From contig NZ_AUFV01000003.1 in the NCBI RefSeq assembly GCF_000426685.1, positions 186,001 to 250,000 of the forward strand: DNA of 64,000 nt. The letters run 5' to 3'. The notes beneath the pieces were generated by a model that saw only the letters and a list, made by a program, of their open reading frames with translations, was not told where the DNA came from and did no database searches. Below are positions 15,872 through 23,996 of the stretch, piece after piece (position 1 is the stretch's first letter; each line of letters opens with the position of its first letter). Source of the stretch: Solimonas flava DSM 18980. GTDB lineage: Bacteria > Pseudomonadota > Gammaproteobacteria > Nevskiales > Nevskiaceae. The translations under genes were made by a program, and so were the position numbers.

Positions 15872-18091
15872 TCAGGGCCTGCGGCCGGTGAACCGCGACA
15901 CGCCCGTGCAGCGCGTCTCGCCCGGCCCGCGATAGGTCCAACTCGTCTGGCCGCTGAGCTCGGTGCTGTTCGGGATCGACACCCGCACGGTCTCGGTGGT
16001 CTCGCCGGGGCCGTCCTCCATCGTCACGGTCAGCTGACCCGAAAGGCCCGAGGGATCGTCGGCCGAGCCCATCGTCAGCTCGAGAGATTTGCCGGCGTAC
16101 TCGGTCAGGTACTTCGTGTCCGAGATCTTGCTGACGCCGACCGTGAAGCGGCTGTCCTCGTCCTCGCAGAGCCCCGGCTGCGACACGCTGGTCACCGTCG
16201 TGTGCGAGCTGATTTCCCAGGCGCCTTCGAAAACGCGCTTGATCGTCACGAGGACGGTGGCGGCCTTCGAATAGCCGTTCTCGTTCTTCGCCCGGTACGT
16301 GAAGCGGTCGGCGCCGAACGACTGTCCGGACGGCGTGTAGGTGAAGCGATCATCCGCCTGCAGCGACACGCTGCCCAGCGTCGGCGCGCTCACGACTTCC
16401 AGGCTGTCGGCACCACGCACCGAGAGCGTCGATTCCGCGGGCGTACCCTGCGTCACCGTGATCGCCGCATCGTCAGCCTCGGGCAGATCGATGCTGAGCT
16501 GCGCGGCGACGGTGATCGGATCGCCTTCGTCGCGAAGGAGCTTGAAGTCGAAATCGATGTTTTCCTCTTCCGGCTCGATCGCCTTGAACTTCAGCACGAT
16601 GTGCACGGCGGACGGCGCCGCGCTGCCGCTGATATCGCTCCTCGAGATGCCGCCGAGCGTGACCCCAGCCGCCGGCAGGTCTTCGGTCTTTTCGGTCTGC
16701 AGGCTGGCAAGGAGATTCTGCAGCGAGTCGGGCAGATACGGCAGACGCGAGATCATCGTCGCGAGACGCGCGAAGTTCGCCTGCACGACGCCGAGCACGC
16801 TGTCGTCGATGCGCAGCGTGCGCTCGATGCGGAAGGTCTGCGCCACGTCGTTGGCGAAGCCGATGCGCGCCGCGCCCGTCAGCGCGCGGACCTGCTTGTA
16901 CGCCGATCCGCCGCGACTGGCGTCCTCGCCGGTGATCACGCGCACCAGCTGCGCGGCCACTTCCTTCAGGCAGGTCCCCAGCACCGCGCCGACGCTGGTG
17001 CGCGTCTTGTTGAACTCCGTGAACGCGTTGACCGCGCTGCCGATCGCGACGCCGGCGTAGATCGCGCTGAGCACGCTGCCGTTCGCGATCTGCTTGCCGC
17101 TCCAGTAGGTGGCGCTCATCCACAGCGCCAGGCTGGCGTTGCTGCGGACGAACTCGGCGGTCTTGCTCTTGCAGGCGCTCAGATCGAAGGCGCGCGCCGG
17201 CGTCGCCGCAGCCGGAATCGAGCCGTCGGCGGCGATGAAGCCGTTCGCGACCAGCACGACGGCCGCCTCTTCGAGCTCGGCCGGCGTCGCACCGTCCAGC
17301 TGCGCCAGCGCCGCGTCGAGATCCTGCTGCTGCTGCTCGATCGTCGCCAGCTGGCTGGCGCTGAAGGTCGCGCCGTACGCCGTGACGATGTCGTCGAGCT
17401 GCGCCTTGAAATGACGCAGCGCCGCCGACACGACGGCGCCCGCATCGGCGATCGCCGGCGCGCCCTCGATCTGCAGCGGATACGCGTACGAGCGCGTGCC
17501 GATCGTCACCCGCAGGATCTTCTCGCCGGCGACGGCCGTGGCCGGCACCGCGAAGGTCAGCGTGCCGGCATCGCTGCGGTACAGCGTGAGGTCCTGGCCG
17601 TCGAGCGTGGCGACGTAGCTTTCGTCCTCGAGCGGCAGCTGGTCGGCGAACAGCAGGCCGAGCTCGCCGCCGGCGAGCGTCGACTTGCCGTCCGGAATCG
17701 TCAGGCTGGCGAGCGTCGCAGTGGCGCGGATCGTGACCTCGGCGCGAGCCGTGCGCTCGGCGGCGTCGGTCGCCGTCGCGGTGCAGACGATGTCCGTGTC
17801 CACGGTCACCGTCGGCGTGATCAGGAGCGTGCCTTCCAGCGTCCCGCCCGTGCACGCCAGCCCGACCTCGAGCGCGTCGCCTTGCGCATTGCGCGCCGTC
17901 GCGGTGAGGGCGACGGTCTCGCCGCCTTCCACCGTCGTCGCGGACGCCGTCAGGGCCACGCTCGGCGGCGCCTCATCGTCGCCGCCGCCACCGCCGCACG
18001 CCGCCAGCTGGACGATCAGCAGACCGGCCATCGCGCGCGACAGCAGGCGCCGCTGCGGCGGGTGACGTGAAACATGAAAAGCGCTGGACAT
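15872..18091 (-). CDS. Large surface/periplasmic lipoprotein with Ig-like repeats
   Basis: The 739-residue product has a lipoprotein signal peptide (lipobox LAAC, Cys32) followed by a glycine/aspartate linker. A first Ig-like domain covers about residues 40-130 (VALTASATTVEGGETVALTA), with a second beta-rich region to about 225. The middle (about 230-480) is alpha-helical. Near 590-640 there is a bacterial Ig/cadherin-like unit with the ADDRFTYTPSGQSFGADRFTY pattern. The C-terminal 100 residues carry two cysteines. I chose the ATG at 18091 because AAGGGAG lies nine bases upstream and the signal peptide begins there. It is divergent from a LuxR-hydrolase gene and lies inside the block bounded by priA-tail repeats. 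The function is unknown. Confidence 0.75.
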   Translation of the reverse strand: MSSAFHVSRHPPQRRLLSRAMAGLLIVQLAACGGGGGDDEAPPSVALTASATTVEGGETVALTATARNAQGDALEVGLACTGGTLEGTLLITPTVTVDTDIVCTATATDAAERTARAEVTIRATATLASLTIPDGKSTLAGGELGLLFADQLPLEDESYVATLDGQDLTLYRSDAGTLTFAVPATAVAGEKILRVTIGTRSYAYPLQIEGAPAIADAGAVVSAALRHFKAQLDDIVTAYGATFSASQLATIEQQQQDLDAALAQLDGATPAELEEAAVVLVANGFIAADGSIPAAATPARAFDLSACKSKTAEFVRSNASLALWMSATYWSGKQIANGSVLSAIYAGVAIGSAVNAFTEFNKTRTSVGAVLGTCLKEVAAQLVRVITGEDASRGGSAYKQVRALTGAARIGFANDVAQTFRIERTLRIDDSVLGVVQANFARLATMISRLPYLPDSLQNLLASLQTEKTEDLPAAGVTLGGISRSDISGSAAPSAVHIVLKFKAIEPEEENIDFDFKLLRDEGDPITVAAQLSIDLPEADDAAITVTQGTPAESTLSVRGADSLEVVSAPTLGSVSLQADDRFTYTPSGQSFGADRFTYRAKNENGYSKAATVLVTIKRVFEGAWEISSHTTVTSVSQPGLCEDEDSRFTVGVSKISDTKYLTEYAGKSLELTMGSADDPSGLSGQLTVTMEDGPGETTETVRVSIPNSTELSGQTSWTYRGPGETRCTGVSRFTGRRP

Positions 18092-18210
18092 ACCGCGAGC
18101 TCCCTTTGCAAAAGCACCGAATGGGTCGCCGGACGCGATGCCCGGAACGGCCCGGGCGCGCCCCTTCGTCCGGCGCTGCGAAGACCTTGGCACGACCGTT
18201 CGCGCCGACG

Positions 18211-18230
18211 CATTGCCCATTTGGGTAATG
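18211..18230. promoter_or_regulatory. 20-bp dyad, lux-box-like operator
   Basis: CATTGCCCATTTGGGTAATG is palindromic except at one position in each arm and the central pair. It sits between the lipoprotein start (18091, minus) and the start of a LuxR-type regulator (18312, plus), about 80 bases before the latter. The size and symmetry are those of LuxR-family operators, so autoregulation and control of the lipoprotein are plausible. Confidence 0.55.
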
Positions 18231-18311
18231 CTGCGTTGCGCGGGCCGGCGGCGGCGTGCTACTGCTGCGGCGTTCGCCGGTTTATCCGAAGCCCGCCCAT
18301 CCCGATCCCCG

Positions 18312-20141
18312 ATGACGTCCAGCCTTCCTCCGCCGCGCGCGCTGTCCGAGCTGATCGGGCTGGTCTACGACGCCGCCACCGATCTCAGCCTCTGGCCGGA
18401 GCTGCTCGAAGGCGTGTCCGGCTATCTGCAGCAGCTCGACGAAGACACGCCGCGCCTGAGCCATCAGACCGTGCACGGCCTCGTCACCCGCTGGTTCGAC
18501 CAGGGCACGCTGATCGAGGGCGCGGCGACGCCCGGCGAACGCCAGCTGCTGCAGCAGCTAATTCCGCATTTCGTTCGCGCCAACGCGATCCATCACGAGC
18601 TGGCGCAGGCTGAGGAGGAACGCGATCTGCTGGAAGGTGCCCTCGACCGCCTGCCAGTCGGCATGGCCATCGTCGACCGCGACGGCCGCGTCAGCGGCAT
18701 GAACCGCGCGCTGCTCGACGTCACGCGCGGCAAGGGCGCGCTGCGGCTCGAGCACGGCCGGCTGGTGGCAACGCCGGCCGCGCCGCTGCAGGCGGCGATC
18801 CGCGCCGCGATCGACCAGCCGGACAGCGCCGGCCGCTCGCTGCACCTCGACGCGAACAGCGCCGATGCGCTGTCACTGCTGGTCTCGCGCATGGCGCTGA
18901 AGGGGCGCAGCGACGCCAGCCGCGCCGTTGTGTTCGTCGCCAGCCGCCGCACGCACCAGCTGTCGGAACAGGCCCTGATGTCGGCGTTCGGCCTCACGCC
19001 GGCCGAGGCGCGCGTGACGCAGGGGCTGGTCCGCGGGCGCACGCTCGAACAGATCGCCCGCGAGCACGCGGTGACGATCCATACCACGCGTGCGCAGCTC
19101 AAGGCCGTCTTCGCCAAGACCGGCGTGAGGCGACAGCCGGAGCTGATGCAGACCCTGTACAGCAGTCCGGTCTGGCTGGATACCGTCGCCGAGGAAACGC
19201 GCGCCGCCGGGCCCGCGGCCTTCCGGGAGATGCCGTCGCCCGCGGCGCCGACGGAAGGGCTGCGCCTGCGCGACGGGCGCTGGCTGGCATACGCCGACGT
19301 CGGCGATACCGGCGACCTGCCGGTGATCCTGATGCACGGCATCTCCGGCTCGCGCTTCCAGCGCCATCCCGACGACAGCCTGCTGCCGCGCTGCGGCGTG
19401 CGCCTGATCCTGCCGGAGCGGCCCGGCTGCGGCGATTCCGACCCGCTGCCGGGCCGGCGCATCACCGACTGGCCGCGCGACGTCGCTGCGCTCGCCGATC
19501 ATCTCGGGCTCGATCGTTTCGCCGTCGCCGGTTTCTCCGGCGGCACCCCGTACGCGCTGGCCACCGCCGCACTGCTGCCCGAGCGCGTCAGCAGCGTCAC
19601 CCTGGTCGGCTGCGCGCCGCCGTTCACCGGCGTCGAGGACATCCGCCACTACCTGCCGGCCTTCCGCATGGCGATGCTGCTGGCGCGCTACACGCCGAGC
19701 TTGCTGTCGCCGGTGATGCGCGTGGTGATCAAGGGCATCCGCAAGGACCCGCAGCGCTACATCGAGCAGGTCAAGACGCAGGTCACGGACGCCGACCGCG
19801 AGATCCTCGACGACCCGGCACTGCGCAAGGCCTATGTCGACGGCCTGCTGGCCTCGGTGCGGCACGACGAGCGCGAGCTCGTGCTCGAGACGCTGCTGTC
19901 GGTGCAGGACTGGGGCTTCGAGCTGTCCGACGTGCGCGCGCCGGTGACGATCTGGCATGGCGAGGACGACCGCCACGTGTCGATCGCCCTGGCCGAACGC
20001 ATCGGCCGCCAGCTCGAGGCCGTGGCGCTGAACCGCCTGCCGCAGGCCGGCCATTTCGTCATCTACGCGCTGTGGCAGACCATCTTTTCGAGCATCGCCG
20101 ACGCGGAGCGGAGCGCCCAGCCGCTGGGCCTGGCGTCCTGA
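18312..20141 (+). CDS. LuxR-type HTH regulator fused to an alpha/beta hydrolase
   Basis: The 609-residue product combines two functions. Residues 1-215 include a PAS-like segment (LPVGMAIVDRDGRVSGMN near 120). Residues 220-290 are a LuxR-type helix-turn-helix (FGLTPAEARVTQGLVRG). From about 310 to 600 there is a complete alpha/beta hydrolase: nucleophile elbow GFSGG with Ser near 409, acid Asp near 551 and His near 580. All triad positions look intact, so it may be a regulator that senses or degrades its own ligand. The ATG at 18312 is the first in the family-like part, with no strong ribosome site. The upstream dyad at 18211 is a likely target. The gene lies in the block between the duplicated priA ends. 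Confidence 0.8.
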   Translation: MTSSLPPPRALSELIGLVYDAATDLSLWPELLEGVSGYLQQLDEDTPRLSHQTVHGLVTRWFDQGTLIEGAATPGERQLLQQLIPHFVRANAIHHELAQAEEERDLLEGALDRLPVGMAIVDRDGRVSGMNRALLDVTRGKGALRLEHGRLVATPAAPLQAAIRAAIDQPDSAGRSLHLDANSADALSLLVSRMALKGRSDASRAVVFVASRRTHQLSEQALMSAFGLTPAEARVTQGLVRGRTLEQIAREHAVTIHTTRAQLKAVFAKTGVRRQPELMQTLYSSPVWLDTVAEETRAAGPAAFREMPSPAAPTEGLRLRDGRWLAYADVGDTGDLPVILMHGISGSRFQRHPDDSLLPRCGVRLILPERPGCGDSDPLPGRRITDWPRDVAALADHLGLDRFAVAGFSGGTPYALATAALLPERVSSVTLVGCAPPFTGVEDIRHYLPAFRMAMLLARYTPSLLSPVMRVVIKGIRKDPQRYIEQVKTQVTDADREILDDPALRKAYVDGLLASVRHDERELVLETLLSVQDWGFELSDVRAPVTIWHGEDDRHVSIALAERIGRQLEAVALNRLPQAGHFVIYALWQTIFSSIADAERSAQPLGLAS

Positions 20142-20160
20142 ACCGCACCGCGCGCCTGCG

Positions 20161-20208
20161 CCCGACGTGCGCTGGTCGGTCGACGTCGATCCGGCCGATC
20201 TGTTCTGA
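20161..20208 (+). repeat. priA 3' end, right (non-coding) copy of the duplicated segment
   Basis: The sequence would encode PDVRWSVDVDPADLF followed by TGA in an open phase but has no start of its own. It repeats the priA terminal codons at 15623-15679. It falls 19 bases after the stop of the LuxR-hydrolase gene and just before the convergent UPF0016 gene. Confidence 0.9.
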
Positions 20209-20215
20209 AGCCGGC

Positions 20216-20791
20216 TCAGCCGCCGAGCGAATGGCGGAACAGCAGGGTGCTGACGCCGAGCACGAGGAACAGGCCGGCGGCGACGATGCGGATCGCCTTC
20301 AGCGGCAGCTTCTTGGCGAGCGCCGCGCCGACGAAGATCACCGGCACGTCGGCGAGCATCATGCCGGTCGTGGTGCCGGCGACGACGGCCGCCAGCGAGT
20401 CGAAGCGCGCCGCCAGCAGCGTGGTCGCGATCTGCGTCTTGTCGCCGATCTCCGCGAGGAAAAACGCCAGCGCGGTGACCAGAAAGGCGCTGCCGTCGCC
20501 GGCCGGCTTGGCCTCGTCCTCGTCGATCTTGTCCGGCACCAGCGCCCACAGGCCGACGGCGATGAACGAACCGCCGACGATCCACGGCAGCCACTGCGCC
20601 GGCACCACTGTGCGCACCCAGCCGCCGAGCGCGCCGGCCAGCGTGTGATTGAGCAGGGTCGCGACCAGGATGCCGGCGATCACCGGCGCAGGCTTGCGAA
20701 AGCGGGTGGCGAGGACCAGCGCGAGCAGCATGGTCTTGTCGCCGATTTCGCCGAGCAGCACGGCGCCGGTCGAAACGAGGAAGGCTTCCAT
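20216..20791 (-). CDS. UPF0016/TMEM165-family manganese exporter
   Basis: The 191-residue membrane protein has about six helices arranged as two related halves. Each half carries the family signature E-x-G-D-K-T (Glu15-Thr20 and Glu114-Thr119) that binds the transported cation. Bacterial members such as MneA export Mn2+; eukaryotic relatives (Gdt1/TMEM165) exchange Ca2+ or Mn2+. The charged, lysine-rich loop near residues 88-99 separates the halves. The start at 20791 opens the first helix; the frame continues upstream only through the leader. That leader contains a yybP-ykoY riboswitch, which strongly supports a manganese role. It is divergent from argS. Confidence 0.9.
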   Translation of the reverse strand: MEAFLVSTGAVLLGEIGDKTMLLALVLATRFRKPAPVIAGILVATLLNHTLAGALGGWVRTVVPAQWLPWIVGGSFIAVGLWALVPDKIDEDEAKPAGDGSAFLVTALAFFLAEIGDKTQIATTLLAARFDSLAAVVAGTTTGMMLADVPVIFVGAALAKKLPLKAIRIVAAGLFLVLGVSTLLFRHSLGG

Positions 20792-20867
20792 ATCGAAGTT
20801 CTGGATCGGATGAAGGGCCGGGCACTGGGCAAGACCGGACGCGCGAAGCCCGCCCGGCGGCCGCCTC

Positions 20868-21000
20868 GCTCGTCCTGGTCTCGCCAGGCGACGTGCGCGC
20901 CGTGCAGGCGGCTTCGTCGCTGGACGCGCCATGTCCCGACCGGGACAAGTCTGTTGACGCGTCCTCCCGCCTTGCGCGGGACGGCTACTCCCCAAAAACG
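20868..21000 (-). promoter_or_regulatory. yybP-ykoY manganese riboswitch
   Basis: Read on the minus strand, the leader of the UPF0016 gene starts with TTTGGGGAGTAGCC (near 20995-20982). It continues with a GTCCCGC/GCGGGA stem, then a GACGCG...CGCGTC helix enclosing CGTCAACA. It ends with GCGAGACC (20885-20878). GGGGAGUAGC, GUCAACA and GAGACC in this order and spacing are the hallmark conserved elements of the yybP-ykoY class, which binds Mn2+ and turns on exporters. A minus-strand TAGGCT at 21012-21007 would start transcription close to 21000. The expression platform (about 20792-20867) has no obvious terminator, so translational control is likelier. Confidence 0.85.
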
Positions 21001-21099
21001 GCGCGCAGCCTAGCCGAAAAGCGCGGCGCGCAAAAGACGCCGTCGTCGCCGCCCGGCTACAATCCGCGCCCAAAAACTCGCTGCCACCTTGGTTTTTCG

Positions 21100-22875
21100 A
21101 TGAAAACGCATTTGCAGGACCTGCTCGCCCGCGCCCTCGACCCGCTGCTCGCCGGGACCGAGATCGCGCGACCGGCGATCCAGCTCGATGCGACCAAGGA
21201 CCCGAAGTTCGGCGACTTCCAGACCAACCTCGCGCTGCAGCTCGCCAAGCCGCTCGGCAAGCCGCCGCGCGCGGTCGCCGAAGCGCTGGTCGCGGCGCTG
21301 CCGCCGGCCGGCATCGTCGCCAGGGTCGAGATCGCCGGGCCCGGCTTCATCAATTTCTTCCTGAACCGCGCGGCGTTCCAGAACGTCATCGCCGACGTGC
21401 TCGCGCAGGGCGAGCGGTACGGCCGCGACGATTCCGGCAGCCGCGGCCGCATCATGGTCGAGTTCGTCTCGGCCAATCCGACCGGGCCGATGCACGTCGG
21501 CCACGGCCGCGGCGCCGCGTACGGCGATTCGGTTTCCAAGCTGCTCGCCGCGACCGGCTGGACGGTGTGGCGCGAGTACTACATCAACGACGCCGGCCGC
21601 CAGGTCGACGTGCTCGCGGTCAGCGTCTGGCTGCGTTATCTGCAGGCCTGCGGCGAGACGATCGAGGTGCCGCGCCGCGGCTATCCCGGCGACTACATCC
21701 GGAAGACCGCCGCCGCCGTGCTCGCCACGCACGGCCGCGCGTTCGCGCACACCGCCGCCGAGGTGTTGGCCGGCCTGCCGGCCGACGCCGTTGCGCCGGA
21801 AGGCGCCGACGACGCGCAGAAGGAAGCCGTCAAGGCGCAGCAGGAGCGCTATCTCGACGCGCTGATCGAGCGCGCCAAGGCGCTGCTCGGCGACGGCTAT
21901 CGCACGATCCAGCAGGCCGCGCTCGACGACCAGCTCGGCGTCATCAGGAAGACGCTCGCCGACTTCAACGTCGAGTTCGACCAGTGGTCGTCGGAAGCGG
22001 CGCTGGTGCAGTCGGGTTTCGTGCAGATCGCGCTCAAGCGCCTCGCCGACCAGGGCCTCACCTACGAGAAGGACGGCGCGCTGTGGATGCGCACCGAGGC
22101 GTTCGGCGACGAGAAGGACCGCGTGCTGGTCAAGGCCGACGGCGCCGCAACCTACTTCTGCAACGACCTCGCCTATCACGTCGACAAGCTCGACCGCGGC
22201 TGGCCGATGCTGATGGACGTCTGGGGCGCCGATCACCACGGCTACATCGCCCGCGTGCGCGCCGCGATCGAAGCGCTGACCGGCCGCAAGGACGCGCTCA
22301 ACGTGCAGCTGATCCAGTTCGTCACGCTGTCCTCGGGCCGCATGGGCAAGCGCAGCGGCAATTTCGTCACGCTGCAGGATCTGATCGACGAGGCCGGCAC
22401 CGACGCGACGCGCTTCTTCTATCTGACGCGCTCGCACGACCAGCATCTCGAGTTCGACATCGACCTCGCGCGCTCGCAGTCGAACGACAATCCGGTCTAC
22501 TACGTGCAGTACGCGCACGCGCGCATCTGCCGCGTGTTCGAGCAGCTCGCCGAGAAAGGCGGCACGTGGAAGGCCGAAGATGCCGCGGCGGCGCTGCACC
22601 GTCTCGACACCGAACACGAGAAGGCGCTGCTGACGCTGCTGACGCGCTATCCGGAGATGCTGCGCAAGGCGGCGGCGGCGTACACGCCGCACACCGTGGT
22701 GTTCTTCCTCAAGGATCTCGCCGAGGCGCTGCACAGCTACTACAACGTGCACCGCTTCCTGGTCGACGACGATGCCGAACTGCAGAACGCGCGCCTCGCG
22801 CTGATCGCGGCGACCGGCCAGGTGCTGCGCAACGGCCTCGCCATCCTCGGCGTGTCGGCGCCGGAAAAGATGTAG
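21100..22875 (+). CDS. argS: Arginyl-tRNA synthetase
   Basis: The 591-residue enzyme charges tRNA-Arg. It shows the N-terminal additional domain, then the class I signature HVGH (about residue 132, in NPTGPMHVGHGRG). The degenerate KMSKS-like loop GRMGKRSGN lies near 414, and the C-terminal DALR anticodon-binding domain follows (about 470-591). The ATG at 21100 is the family start; no clear ribosome site precedes it. The SPOR gene follows on the same strand. Confidence 0.97.
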   Translation: MKTHLQDLLARALDPLLAGTEIARPAIQLDATKDPKFGDFQTNLALQLAKPLGKPPRAVAEALVAALPPAGIVARVEIAGPGFINFFLNRAAFQNVIADVLAQGERYGRDDSGSRGRIMVEFVSANPTGPMHVGHGRGAAYGDSVSKLLAATGWTVWREYYINDAGRQVDVLAVSVWLRYLQACGETIEVPRRGYPGDYIRKTAAAVLATHGRAFAHTAAEVLAGLPADAVAPEGADDAQKEAVKAQQERYLDALIERAKALLGDGYRTIQQAALDDQLGVIRKTLADFNVEFDQWSSEAALVQSGFVQIALKRLADQGLTYEKDGALWMRTEAFGDEKDRVLVKADGAATYFCNDLAYHVDKLDRGWPMLMDVWGADHHGYIARVRAAIEALTGRKDALNVQLIQFVTLSSGRMGKRSGNFVTLQDLIDEAGTDATRFFYLTRSHDQHLEFDIDLARSQSNDNPVYYVQYAHARICRVFEQLAEKGGTWKAEDAAAALHRLDTEHEKALLTLLTRYPEMLRKAAAAYTPHTVVFFLKDLAEALHSYYNVHRFLVDDDAELQNARLALIAATGQVLRNGLAILGVSAPEKM

Positions 22876-22938
22876 CGCGCCGCGGGCGCGCGCATGACAC
22901 ACTGAAGAACCCGACAACGACGTCGAGAAGCAAACGAG

Positions 22939-23616
22939 ATGGCCCGCGACTACGCGCATCGCAACAGCGGCAACCGCCGCCAGACCCGCAGCGGCGGCCG
23001 GCGCGGCGGCGGTGGCGTGCCCGGCTGGATCTGGCTGATCGCCGGCCTGTCGGCCGGCCTCGCGGTCGCCGCCTTCGTCTACATCAAGCGCCCGGTCGAC
23101 AGCACGCTGCTGCCGCAGGCCGGAGCGCCGGCGGCCGGCGCGGCGGAAGCCGATGGCGACGGCAAGCCGGCGCCGCGCAAGAACGGCGGCAAGCCGCAGG
23201 CCCTGCCGCTGCCGCCGAAGGAGAAGGACCGCTTCACCTTCTACGAGATCCTCAAGAACCAGGAAGTCGTGCTGCCGCGCGAGGCCGCCAAATCGGCGCA
23301 GCCGCCGAGCACGCCGAAGCCGCAGACGCCGCCGAACGCCGACGGCTCGGCGCCGGCCGCCGCCGCGGCCGACGCCAACAGCGGCAGCTACATCATCCAG
23401 GTCGCCTCGTACCGCTCGCAGACCGAAGCCGAGAAGCAGAAGGCCAGCCTCGCGCTGCTCGGCATCGAATCGCGCATCGAGACGGTGACGATCGACGGCA
23501 AGGACACCTTCTACCGCGTGCGCATCGGCCCCGACCGCAACTGGCAGCACGTGCAGGCGACGATGACGCGGCTCGAATCGAACGGCATCCAGGCGCTGCT
23601 GGTGAAGCTGCAGTAG
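22939..23616 (+). CDS. SPOR-domain protein, FtsN-like
   Basis: The 225-residue protein has a basic cytoplasmic tail, one membrane helix (about 29-50: WIWLIAGLSAGLAVAAFVYI), a low-complexity periplasmic linker and a C-terminal SPOR domain (about 150-225). SPOR domains bind the glycan strands stripped of peptides at the division septum. The topology and position downstream of argS match the FtsN-like protein of many gammaproteobacteria. It is followed by a strong terminator. Confidence 0.88.
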   Translation: MARDYAHRNSGNRRQTRSGGRRGGGGVPGWIWLIAGLSAGLAVAAFVYIKRPVDSTLLPQAGAPAAGAAEADGDGKPAPRKNGGKPQALPLPPKEKDRFTFYEILKNQEVVLPREAAKSAQPPSTPKPQTPPNADGSAPAAAAADANSGSYIIQVASYRSQTEAEKQKASLALLGIESRIETVTIDGKDTFYRVRIGPDRNWQHVQATMTRLESNGIQALLVKLQ

Positions 23617-23634
23617 GCACGCCGGCCTCATGAG

Positions 23635-23672
23635 AAAGCCCCGCGCGGCGCCTGCCGCGCGGGGCTTTCTTT
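23635..23672 (+). terminator. Rho-independent terminator of argS-SPOR
   Basis: A perfect 15-bp stem (AAAGCCCCGCGCGGC with its complement), a GCCT loop and CTTT follow the SPOR stop by 19 bases. The stem begins with AAA on one strand and ends with TTT on the other, so it could also serve the convergent gene ending at 23690. Confidence 0.9.
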
Positions 23673-23689
23673 ATGGCTGGAACGACGCG

Positions 23690-23911
23690 TCAGCTTTTGC
23701 GCGACGGCAGCACCAGCAGGACGATGCCGAGCACCACCGCGCCGCCGCCGAGCCAGGCGGGAATCGCCACCGACTCCTTCTCCTTCACGGAAAGATGCAG
23801 CGCGCCGAGATCGGCGTCGTGCGTTTCCTTGGTGTACGAGAACTGCTTGTAGCTCAGCGCCGCGGCGCCGGCGACGATCAGCACGATGCCGACGATCTTC
23901 AGGACTCCCAT
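23690..23911 (-). CDS. Small two-helix membrane protein
   Basis: This 73-residue protein has two hydrophobic helices (about 4-20 and 50-68). Between them is a hydrophilic loop with KETHDADLGALHLSVKEKE, a pattern seen in small conserved proteobacterial membrane proteins of unknown function. AAGGAGCGGAC directly precedes the ATG at 23911. It lies just downstream of the convergent argS-SPOR terminator and next to the MtfA-type gene on the opposite side. I cannot assign a function. Confidence 0.75.
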   Translation of the reverse strand: MGVLKIVGIVLIVAGAAALSYKQFSYTKETHDADLGALHLSVKEKESVAIPAWLGGGAVVLGIVLLVLPSRKS

Positions 23912-23996
23912 GTCCGCTCCTTGCATGCCCCGCGCCGCGTCGATGCGGCGATTCATTGTGTCGGGTCCGGCACCGAACCGCACCTGAACGCCGCGC

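Noticed and set aside
21010-23631. Antisense frame of 873 codons over argS and the SPOR gene
   Set aside because: Its length matches no family and it mirrors two well-defined genes and their gap.
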